DNA from: Symsagittifera roscoffensis
Taxonomy: Eukaryota > Xenacoelomorpha > Acoela > Convolutidae
Reading direction: 5' to 3'
DNA: 52,500 nucleotides
Assembly: GCF_963678635.1 (NCBI RefSeq)
Contig: NW_026971232.1
Span: forward strand, 1 to 52,500
How positions within the stretch are numbered: the stretch's first letter is position 1; each line of letters begins with the position of its first letter. The notes under the pieces are model-generated. The model was not told where the DNA came from. It worked only from the letters and a program-made list of their open reading frames with translations, and did not search any database. The position numbers were made by a program, and so were the translations under genes. Positions 44,471 through 52,500 of this stretch are shown piece after piece.

Positions 44471-45027
44471 GTTTTTGCATTGAACTGGGAAAAAAAACTG
44501 ACATTTTGTGCTGGAATCAATTTTTTTGAGCCATTAGGACAAGAATTGCGGGAAAAAAATTCGGAAAAAAGGAAAAATAATGAGTTGGTAAAAAAACACT
44601 TCGCTTTATAACTTTTGAACAACTGGATCGATCAATTTCATCCTAATCTCATTGGAACATGAATTGAGTAGGCCTACTGATAAAACAATTTTCTTTTGCA
44701 GAAAGTAACATTTGATTTTGTTTAGACTATTTTTTGAGAAATTACCCGTTTTTGAAGCAGAGCCTTCACGTGTTGTGTTTTTTTTTCAAAAGCACGTATA
44801 ACCCCGTGAAACGGCATTAACGGTTAAGTAAAGCATTTTCACGTTGCTTTTGACAAAAATGAATTGTTAGGGAATCTACAAAAACGAAATTCGACTCAAC
44901 CATAGGCTAGTCATAATACCCCTCACAGTTAAATGATGTTTCTAAATAAGCAGCTTAGCTTCAATCGGGAGGAGTCTTCCCAGTTAGTGATTTTGCATAA
45001 TAAGCTCCGAGATATTAACCGTGAAGG
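44471..45027. other. No gene seen
   Basis: Sequence between repeat T and the GC-richer minisatellite. Two short ORFs are present with no recognisable content. Composition shifts here from AT-rich to more balanced. Confidence 0.4.
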
Positions 45028-45336
45028 GCCAATCCAAAAGGCTCATTTTTGCCAATCCTGAGGGTCGCACCCAATTCGGAGGGGTCCTGTTTTTGCCAAT
45101 CCGGAGTGGTCCCAATTCCGATGCGTCCTGATTTGTCAACCCGAAAAAGGTCAGTTTTGTCAATATGGAGGGTTCCCAATTCGAAGAGGTCCTATTTTGT
45201 CAATCCGGAAGGGTAGTTATTACAAATCCGGTAAATCAGGGCTCGCAAATCGGAGGGGTCCTGATTTTGCCAATCCGCAAGGGTCATATGTGCCAATCCG
45301 GAGGAGTCCCATTTCCGAGGTGTCCCATTTCGTTAC
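45028..45336. repeat. GC-richer minisatellite
   Basis: About 15 degenerate units built on CCAATCCGGAGGGGTCC with alternating spacers (tgattttg, caattc). It sits about 150 bp before the retrotransposon's first recognisable codons. It might belong to the element's 5' region, but I cannot delimit an LTR. Confidence 0.8.
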
Positions 45337-46182
45337 TATAATAAGTGAATAAGATTCGTATACACCCGTCAGTTTGAATTATTGGACAATATCAGGTTGT
45401 GTTATTATTAATATTAGTTGTCAGACATTTCATACAAAAACAAGCGGATCCAGTGAGAATGTAGTAGAAAACGAGAAATTAGGATGAGTCTAGACAACTC
45501 TAAGATACCTAAGTTGAGAGAAAGCTCCAGGAAGTTTATAATCAGAAGCCACGAAACCAAAGTATGATCCTTTTGTGGAGACGAATAAAACAGACTGAAG
45601 AGAAGGAGAACACTGTTTCAGGCTGAATGGTTGGAACAAAAAGTCATAAGGCCATGATTTTGTCCCCGTACAACAAGGACATGGTTTCGTCACTTCGCCC
45701 GGGACATTTGATTGAGAGCAAAAAAAGGTTCACCTACTGATACAACTATGATGCATGGGGTAACAGAGGAAGCTCCAAAGTCACACTCGTTCTCGGAACT
45801 AGTCAAAAACACTTTAGTAAACTAAATTCATTTTGTTGATCAAGTAGACATCCAAGAAGAATGACAATGAAAAAACGGATGACTTTGAATCAATTAAGCC
45901 TGAACAGTTCGACTCAGGAGTATGACTTTGGAGCAACGCAGTATCCACAACCATGGAGAATGATCTTTCTGATCAGTTTCATACAGTCAGAAACATAAAC
46001 ACGACTACCGAAAGGATACGACAGTCAAAAGAGATAATGACAACGACCAACTCAGAAGTGCGATAGGAAATGACGAGGCTCACGGGGACACGGACCACAT
46101 TAGTAGGTAAACATTCAAATTACCAAGAGACATGGAATCGGCGATGTAGAACATGAGTAACGACGAGATTCTGGCCAGGAGG

Positions 46183-46503
46183 ACCGATGAGTACCTGCCA
46201 GGAATTTATCACGATTGACAAGAGAGACTGAGGAAAGTACTAAAAGATTAAGAGTTTTTCTGGAAGACCTTCGGAATCAACAAGAAAAGACTTTCGGGAC
46301 TCTCTATACAGGGATGGACGCTCTGTTGGAAAGACGCAGTGAAAAGAACCAATGATTATCTGACCAGGTTTTTATCCCGATTGACAAGAGAGGCTGTAAA
46401 AAGTGATAAACGAGTGAGAGATGTTCTGGGAGAGCTTCGAAATCAACAAGAACAAACTTTCGGGACTCTCTATACAAGGATGCACGCTCTGTTGGAAACG
46501 CGC
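46183..46503 (+). repeat. 166-bp tandem duplication in gag
   Basis: gattgacaagagag occurs at 46,213 and 46,379, and ctctgttggaaa at 46,321 and 46,487, both exactly 166 bp apart, with the sequence between them homologous (about 80% by eye). The second unit is in frame with the following ORF; the first contains stops. Confidence 0.9.
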
Positions 46504-46800
46504 ATTCAAGCGATCGTAATTAGATTGGACGGTCTCTTCTGCAATTTCAGGTCCAATTATCCACCATATTGGAATACGGTGGCGGACACCAAGCACCCAG
46601 GGTTTGAAGGAGGTTTATCATGTGTAAAAGCCAGTGAGGTACGCCTGAAGTGTGAGGCGGAAGTTCGAAGGAAAGAAAAACCGCAAGACCTTGCTACAAA
46701 AAAAATTCAGGAAGGGCTAGTAGAGTCAAGTGAACCAGAGCCTGAAACTGAAGCCAAAGATTTTAAAGTCGACTATAAAGCAGCAGTAAGTGAAGCCTAG
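46339..46800 (+). pseudogene. Gag fragment fused to a damaged zinc-knuckle region
   Basis: A 153-codon open frame. The first part (LTREAVKSDKRVRDVLGEL, FGTLYTRMHALLETR) is the second unit of the tandem duplication. From about residue 66 it reads LFCNFRSNYPPYWNTVADT followed by KRKEKP-like basic and SSEPEPETEAKDF acidic stretches. This matches the zinc-knuckle region at 47,600-47,880, but with the Cys/His pattern lost. The gag capsid lies after it, not before, so the order is rearranged. Confidence 0.6.
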
Positions 46801-46859
46801 GACAGTGAAAGCAGCGAGTATCTAAAACGGTTTTGAAGATGCTATGAGGATGAGTCTGA

Positions 46860-47581
46860 TGGCTGTATAGATACCTGAATAGGGATTACGAAACTGCACT
46901 TTAAGGAAGAACACTTTAGAGAAAGACAAGAAGGCAGTGCGCTCACCAGCATCTTGGAAGGGGCAACCCTGAACTGCGTGATGGCTAAAAAACATTATCA
47001 ACGGGACAGAGAATCAAAATGTTCAAAAACCGGTTAAATTGTTCTGGCTCGGGAGAACAAGGACAACAATCACTGATGCGCTTCGCGAAACGAAGACAAA
47101 GCAAAATAGAAAGTACAGACAAACTCTTGGATGACTTAGAAGTGCTGAATATGCGTAGTCAATCGGACAAATCAAAAAGCTTGATGAAGTTGACAGTAAT
47201 CTCAAGTTTAATTGATGGCGTGAAGAACGAAAAACTTAGGACAATGTTAGTGACGCAATAAAACTACTTTCAAACAATTTACCTACACCGGAGGAGCTGC
47301 GGTTGAATTTCAAAGAACATCTGTTGCTGAAGCCGCCAGTGAGTTCAGTTTATTATGTGAACAAGAATAGGGATTTTAACAGAGGACCTGCAAACCAGCA
47401 AATCAACTGGTACAAAACGAGGGATGGTATGAACAAGAGATGCTCTTATGCCAACTGCAGTTCCACGGACATCAGGTTTCAGCATATCCGTCTTATAAGC
47501 AGAGCACGAAGGTTATCGGCGTCTGACTTGAAGGTAAAGCTGCGTCGGAGATCGACCACGAGGATTTCACTATTGACGTAA
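46860..47581 (+). pseudogene. Gag capsid-like region
   Basis: Pieces in different frames: HFRERQEGSALTSILEGA (about 46,910-46,965), a 80-codon ORF 47,019-47,261 (STDKLLDDLEVLNMRSQSD, SSLIDGVKNEKLRTML), then PTPEELRLNFKEHLLLKPP (about 47,286-47,340) and a possible first knuckle, CSYANCSSTD (about 47,440). This pattern (capsid helices, then a PTPEEL linker, then knuckles) is that of gypsy gag proteins. Frameshifts separate the pieces. Confidence 0.6.
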
Positions 47582-47589
47582 TTGCTAAA

Positions 47590-47995
47590 TTTGGTCCCAG
47601 GTGCGTCTTCTGCAACCTGGAGGGCCATTTTAAGTCAAATGGTCCACCATTTTGGGATGCGGTGGCGGACTTCATGTACGCAAGACATGAAGAAGACTTA
47701 TCAGGTGTAAAGCCGGCAAGGCACGTCTTATGGGTGAGGCGGAAGCGCGAAGAAAAGAAAAACCACAAGAGCTTGCTACAAAGAAAATGCAGGCAGTGCT
47801 AGAAGAGTTAAATGAACCAGAGGCTTGAACCGAAGCCGACGACTTTGAGGTCGACTGTAAAGCAGCAGCCCCAAAAGATTACCTGATTAGAGTTCTGCAA
47901 TATTTGAGAACAAGGGAAAAAGAGCAAAAAGTCAAGCTCGAACTCGAAAACGAGAGAACTCAAGATCATCACAACGCCCTTAAGGCCACTTAATA
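47590..47995 (+). pseudogene. Gag zinc knuckle and coiled tail
   Basis: Reads RCVFCNLEGHFKSNGPPFW: C-x2-C-x4-H is present, but the fourth ligand, Cys, is replaced by Gly. A basic (RRKR) stretch and an acidic, helical tail (LELENERTQDHHNALKAT) follow after frameshifts. In active elements the knuckle binds the RNA genome. The 46,520-46,800 segment is a second, more damaged copy of the same region. Confidence 0.7.
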
Positions 47996-48142
47996 CTAAC
48001 AATTATATCGTTGGCGGGACACCAGGCAATCAGGAACCCAAGTGGACCTTCGCTGTTCAAATTGTACATCTGGACCTTTACGCGGATTATCTGAGACAAG
48101 TAGAGCGACGCACAGAGCTGAGTGCGCAAGAAGGTTAGATGA

Positions 48143-48451
48143 CTCGTAGACACAGGGAAAGAAGTCAATGTAATACCGATAAAGACATGTGATAGCATGG
48201 GTTTCACCAGGGAATGCATGATACCGACGAATTTGAGGTTGGCAGCCGCCAACCACGGAGCCATCTACGTGCCCGAAAGAACTCCCACAACAGTCCTACA
48301 CGGAAACCCAGGATGAGTTTTCTCGAGGTGGTGAACCTGGACTATTCAGATCAGATCATGTTGGGATGTGACTAAGTCAGGAATTTTGACGTGATAATCG
48401 ACCTTAATAATGGACTGATAACGATTAGGAACCCATACAGAAATCATCAAT
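48143..48451 (+). pseudogene. Retropepsin-like aspartic protease
   Basis: The active-site motif LVDTGKEVNVIPI is encoded from 48,143 (Asp-Thr-Gly at 48,149-48,157), followed by NLRLAAANHGAIYV. After a frameshift near 48,314 the second half reads SFLEVVNLDYSDQIMLGCD, a stop, then DVIIDLNNGLITI, which matches the ILG-x-D block of retropepsins. A stop lies immediately before the DTG motif and another inside the ILG block, so it is inactive. Sequence upstream (HLDLYADYLRQVERR, about 48,070) joins it abruptly, suggesting a deletion. Confidence 0.75.
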
Positions 48452-49583
48452 GACTGGAATTTTAACTGCTTTGAACAAGATACCATTTTTAGATAGAAAA
48501 ATATGAGAAAAGACCAGAGAGGGAGTAGTAGCCGATTTCATAATTAAAAATTCAAACCCATTGACTAATAGTCAGCAGGGTCGCCTGATGTCAATTCTAA
48601 ACAGTCGAAGTTTAATGGATTTAGGCCGGAACGTCTCCGTCGCGAGAAAATGGCTGTGTGAGAGTGTATTGTTAAACACATTGGAAACAAATTTTTCAAC
48701 CTAGCTTGGAATGAAACATGGCTACAACTTGCCGAGGTGAAAGGACTATGATGAAACGCCAAACATGAAGAAACATCGAGCAAAAGACTGTCCAACTCAT
48801 GCAAACAAAGATTTGGTTGTAAAAAGGATTAATAATTTGAATTCTTTAAATAAAATTTTTTCAATGAAAAATTAAACGGTTGACAGCTTGTCGAGCTGTT
48901 CGATGTTTCCGAAACGCCCCTCTTCATAAGAATAAGATTCTGACCAACCTGTTTTGCTAGAAATAGAGCATTTAAGAGTTAAGGTAGATGAAGGAGACTT
49001 TCAGTCGCTTCGGGCAGCTTTCGTGAAGCGCGAACTGTGCAAAGCGCCAGTAGTAGGCATGTACACAGAGAAAGGCATCTATTATATCAACACTTATGCA
49101 TCAGTGGTAGCCAATTCAGGAATACTGCATCAGGAGCAAGAGTGGAATGGGAGAACAGCTCTCTGTCCCATTGCAAATGGCAAAAAAATTTTGAGCGACA
49201 ATGAAATGAAATTTGATGCACCAAAAGCAGAATTGTTTGCGGTGGTCACGAGCTTGGGGAAATACCACGAATAAATGGTGGGCATTCCCCTTGATTTGAG
49301 CGTGGACAACTGTGCGCTATCTTGGTTCAAGACTTACTCGCGTGACCAGAGTTAAATTTGTTGTCTGATAGTCAGATTGGATGACTATCATAATACAACG
49401 ATACTAGGCTTCCATATTTTTATGATAATCGAGCACAGGATGTGTGACAAGCACCAGCACGTTGACAGCCTTAGCAAGAAAAATAAAATTTTACGAAAGA
49501 TTGGAACAGAAGCCGGCAAATCAGGCAGAATTCAAAGAAAGATTCTCAATTTAGAAAATACTTATATAAAGCGCTTCCCTTAA
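48452..49583 (+). pseudogene. Pol linker and RNase H, reverse transcriptase core deleted
   Basis: 48,452-48,953 reads as degenerate linker. The open frame 48,954-49,274 then runs from a pre-RT segment (EIEHLRVKVDEGDFQSL) straight into the RT tether/RNase H start (KRELCKAPVVGMYTEKG) with no palm domain and no YxDD motif. RNase H follows: YYINTYASVVANSGILHQEQ, where the catalytic Asp is now Tyr; FDAPKAELFAVVTSL; after a stop, LSVDNCALSWFKTYS; and DKHQHVDSLSKK. The frame is shared to 49,583 with two in-frame stops. The junction lies near 49,006-49,030. Confidence 0.8.
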
Positions 49584-50699
49584 TGAGATGATTGGGTAAA
49601 TCAGGACATCTAATTTGATGACAACCTGAAATACCAGTGGAGAAGGCAGCAGAAATTAAGATCGTGTCCAGGAAGGATCCGGTGCCCTTAAAAATGTTGT
49701 TACGTTGAAGCCTATTTCAACAGGAACTATCTCGCAAGAAAACAAATAGCCTATCACTGCTAAATCCCACCAGAAATGATGCGGATGCTGGGTGGATTGT
49801 TGGCGATAGAGGTGACTAGTGATGACCCAGAATGGCTGTCAGTGAGAGAGGTACGAATAAAATCATCAAGACGACAACACAAAGGGAACGAAAGGGATTT
49901 TAGGACAATAATTCAGCAACTAGCATCCTCAATTATTCAAAACTTTTTATGAGAAGATCATACAATGAGAGAAAACGATCGAGATACAGGGACTCGGAAA
50001 AAACATTCACCTTCGAATTGATGAGAGCCGGGTCGGAGACTACCGGGGAAAAAATGTTCTGGGAGTCGGACGCTGAAGAAAGTGCATCGGGAGATGAACA
50101 GGACCAGGGGGACAAAGTTTTGTACCGAGAAGTTTACAGGGTTGATTAGATCGTGCACATCAGAATCTGCCGTAGAAAAAAGTTCAAGGCAGACTCATCT
50201 TACAGTATCGCCTCTCACAGATTAGAACTTAATGCATATTCAGACAGGAACATGAACACGGGGTTAGATTCGTCAGATTTGGGATTCCAAACATTATCGG
50301 CGGAGACAAGAGCAAGAGACTTGGCAGGATACTTATCTAGTCCCTGACAGTGATCGTTATTTGCTCCCGAGTGAGAAAGTCTTTGATAACGCGGCTGATG
50401 ATCTGGAAATCTTTGCAGTATGGAAAGGTTATATGGGCATTTCATCGCAGACGGAAGTATTCAGTAGTGATCTTCAACCATTCAAACAAAAGACTGAGTC
50501 ATTGGCAAAAATTTTGCATGTTAAGTTAGAGGATGATGTGCAACAACCCAGTGAGCTAAACATTCATCTGAAATTAATGAAGACGTACTTGAAAGCGAGA
50601 TACAGACTCTCGGCATTACTAAGAGCACAAAGAAACGATAGCATAATAAGTAATCTAGAAAGATGGATCAAAAATGGGGCAAGAGAAAAAGATATCTGA
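49584..50699 (+). pseudogene. Pol linker between RNase H and integrase
   Basis: Charged, poorly structured fragments: 49,949-50,149 (RKRSRYRDSEKTF, ESDAEESASGDEQDQ), 50,153-50,347 (ending SAETRARDLAGYLSSP) and 50,361-50,699 (LPSEKVFDNAADDLE, ELNIHLKLMKTYLKAR). They are in successive frames separated by single stops. A long linker before the integrase is known in some gypsy lineages. Nothing catalytic is visible. Confidence 0.5.
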
Positions 50700-51420
50700 A
50701 AAAAGATAGTTACCTGATCTTAAAGCAGTACTTCATCAAGAATGAGCGACATCTATTCTTGAACAAAGATAGGATCGTCGCCTTAAAAAAGGAGATGAAG
50801 GCAAGGTTCTATAAAAAAATGATATAGTGTTGCAGCAACGCTATCAGACTGAAATCTTATTCAGGTCGCATGACCAGACTGGGTATCAGAGGATATGCAG
50901 TGTTTATCAAATGATCCTACAACATTTCGAGTGGCCCGGAATGAGACATGAAAACTGTGACGGCCATGGTTAGGGTTAGGACAAGGGTCGGACACTTGTC
51001 GGACAGCGGTAACAATCAGGTGTTGGTGATGATCGATCACTTCACCAACTATGAGGAAGCTGTTCCCTGCATAACCACCTCAACGGAGGAGACCTGTGAT
51101 CACTTTATCAACAATTGAATTGTCAGGCATTAGTACCCAAGTATCTTTCAATTGGATAATGACAACATAAATGAGCTAATGCGACAGTTCCAAATGACAG
51201 AGGTTCAATCGACAACGTACCATCCTCAGACGAATGGCCTTTTTAAGCGTCATAATCGCACATTGATCATGGTGTTGAGCGTTTTTCGCTCCTGATACGT
51301 GACAGACTGGGACAGTTATCTGCTACAATTAATAGAGGCCTACAATAGTACACAACACTCCGCCACAGGCTTCAGCCCGCACATGATGTTGACAGGACAC
51401 GAGAAAACCTTGCCACTGGC
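50700..51420 (+). pseudogene. Integrase: zinc-binding and catalytic core remnants
   Basis: The N-terminal HHCC region is recognisable as LFRSHDQTGYQRI and HFEWPGM (about 50,855-50,945), with the second His changed to Tyr. The core reads VLVMIDHFTNYEEAVP (about 51,022-51,070; first Asp present), FQLDNDNINEL (about 51,147-51,180; second Asp present) and STTYHPQTNGLFKRHNRTL (about 51,210-51,270), where the catalytic Glu is replaced by Lys. The end, LIEAYNSTQHSATGFSPHM (about 51,328-51,385), is typical of gypsy integrases. There are several stops. Confidence 0.85.
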
Positions 51421-51700
51421 ATTTGTTTATCCTGATTGTATGGGCAAGAGGACAACACCACAGGTATTTGTCAGGGATTTGATCAGATGTCAAAAAGAGG
51501 TAAATGATATGTGCAGACGCAATACGCAACAAACTCATGGGGACAAAACAAAAAGTTCAATAAGAGAAAAGCGGGGGCTGAGACCTATTCAGTGGGTGAT
51601 TATGTACGGGCTTCCATATGTCATATCGCTTCAGGGGACGAAAAGGTTGTTTATGAGCTGGAACTGTCCATTTCTGATCATGGAAGTGTAACATGAGGGA
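51421..51700 (+). pseudogene. Integrase C-terminal region
   Basis: One frame continues to 51,691. Another (51,511-51,696) carries KRKAGAETYSVGDYVRA, the SH3-like 'GDYV' segment that follows the core in gypsy integrases. The two overlap, showing a frameshift near 51,510. A chromodomain cannot be recognised. Confidence 0.65.
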
Positions 51701-52500
51701 GGTTTTTTACAAAACAAGGATCGATTTGAGCACTTCGAGAACATCGAACCCATAACCCCCCATCTGAAGACTGGTGCATACCCAATGACATGAAGGCGGA
51801 TGATTATCTGATGATGACTCAGCGTGTGGGGACAATGAGAGGGGCACCAGGGGGAAACACTATGGGAAGGAGCCTCTAGAGGCTCAGTTTACCTTTGGAT
51901 CTGGATCCAAACGATGTAAGTGAAGCTGACGATGATAACTGACGAAACCAAAGAGGTACCGTTTGATCCAGAACTGGCTGGAACACCGAATAACATGGAA
52001 CCGGATCTGTCGTTTCACCATGTATACACCAAAAAACAATAGAGCAACGCCTGCCAGGAAGTACAAATTTTGACGGAGATGACTTCGCGTTAATTAGAAT
52101 ACACCTAAAAAAAGACAGAAGAAATAGTGGGTCTAGAACAAAGAATTGTCTCGAAGGAGGTGGATATCGAGGATCATCTGGACAACAAATCGGTGAAGGA
52201 CCGATCCAAACCCGAAGTGGAAGACGATGACGAAGTCCAGCGAACCTATGAGCAAAAACTCACCAATTTGCGGGTTTTGGAGTAGCTGAATGAGATAACA
52301 ACAGAACCGAAAGAGACCAACCCAACAATACATAAAGTGAATCGCGGGATCCCATAATGGTCAAAGCATGATAGTACATGCGATCTATCGCCGGCTGATG
52401 GGTCAAGTCTTCGCTCTGGAGAACCCAGAGGTACTCATATTGATGGCCGATCTAACGAATATCTTTAGGAATGACAACTTTGAGGACAGCCCTACGAATG
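51701..52500 (+). pseudogene. 3' part of the polyprotein, acidic tail
   Basis: Frame-broken, Asp/Glu-rich fragments such as LPLDLDPNDVSEADDDN (about 51,890-51,940) and KLTNLRVLE (about 52,257-52,283). It appears to continue the integrase polyprotein towards the 3' LTR, which is not in the window. Minus-strand ORFs here are shadows. Confidence 0.45.

Larger units (their letters stand above)
45484..52500 (+). mobile_element. Degenerate Ty3/gypsy-type LTR retrotransposon (incomplete)
   Basis: Domains in the order gag - zinc knuckle - protease - RNase H - integrase, which is the Ty3/gypsy (Metaviridae) order with integrase last. All parts have frameshifts and stops, and base composition differs from the AT-rich DNA to the left. 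A likely gag start is ATG 45,484 (MSLDNSKIPKLRESSRK), which stops after about 27 codons. The reverse transcriptase core is missing. No LTR was identified on the left, and the right end lies beyond the window. It is a dead copy. Confidence 0.85.

Noticed and set aside
45490-45693. Minus-strand ORF near the retrotransposon start
   Set aside because: Antisense to gag-side sequence with plus-strand fragments (LSPYNKDMVSSLRPGHL); no conserved content.
47980-48264. Two minus-strand ORFs of 86-94 codons
   Set aside because: Antisense to the protease region with its DTG motif; shadows of the plus-strand polyprotein. The same applies to 47,493-47,768.

Overview
This window looks like an AT-rich invertebrate animal genome that has been filled with decayed, repeatedly duplicated mobile elements. 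I found no intact host gene, rRNA or tRNA. The evidence for a eukaryote is: a GTAAGT...TTTTTAG intron in front of a coding start, TATA boxes preceded by CRE-like (TGACGTCA) arrays, minisatellites, an LTR-retrotransposon polyprotein, and fragments of a protein-primed family-B DNA polymerase of the kind carried by Polinton/Maverick and adintovirus-like elements. A nematode or another small-intron invertebrate would fit, but the sequence does not settle the phylum.

Layout. (1) 1-11.3 kb and 11.96-22.65 kb are two head-to-tail copies of one block (period about 11,960 bp, more than 90% identical where I compared them). Each copy holds unidentified minus-strand gene remnants, a small plus-strand ORF zone, a long non-coding repeat module ('R'), an acidic protein remnant, a minisatellite of about 30 bp, a CRE/TATA promoter and a DNA polymerase B pseudogene (P1 at 7.1-10.9 kb, P2 at 18.3-22.2 kb). 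(2) 22.65-25.4 kb is a third, 3'-truncated polymerase copy (P3). (3) 25.4-29.9 kb is a 4.5-kb imperfect palindrome made of two opposed polymerase 3' halves (P4 minus, P5 plus) and two outward copies of the polymerase promoter region. (4) 30.2-39.0 kb is a tandem duplication of a block of about 4.4 kb. It contains a different minus-strand ORF behind the same promoter, paired inverted CCAAT boxes, a short conserved peptide tail and further copies of module R. (5) 39.0-44.5 kb holds diverged paired repeats and a fragment of the polymerase 3' flank. (6) 45.03-45.34 kb is a GC-richer minisatellite. From about 45.48 kb to the window end lies a degenerate Ty3/gypsy-type retrotransposon (gag, zinc knuckles, protease, RNase H, integrase) whose base composition is clearly less AT-rich and whose reverse transcriptase core is missing.

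What stands out is that the polymerase copies share the same catalytic lesions (motif A Asp lost, motif B changed, no YxDTDS motif C, exonuclease I Glu replaced). The family therefore appears to have spread here after its polymerase had died, either by duplication or with help from another element. Its compact CRE/TATA promoter has been reused in front of an unrelated ORF. All gene calls in the window are remnants or hypothetical unless stated otherwise.
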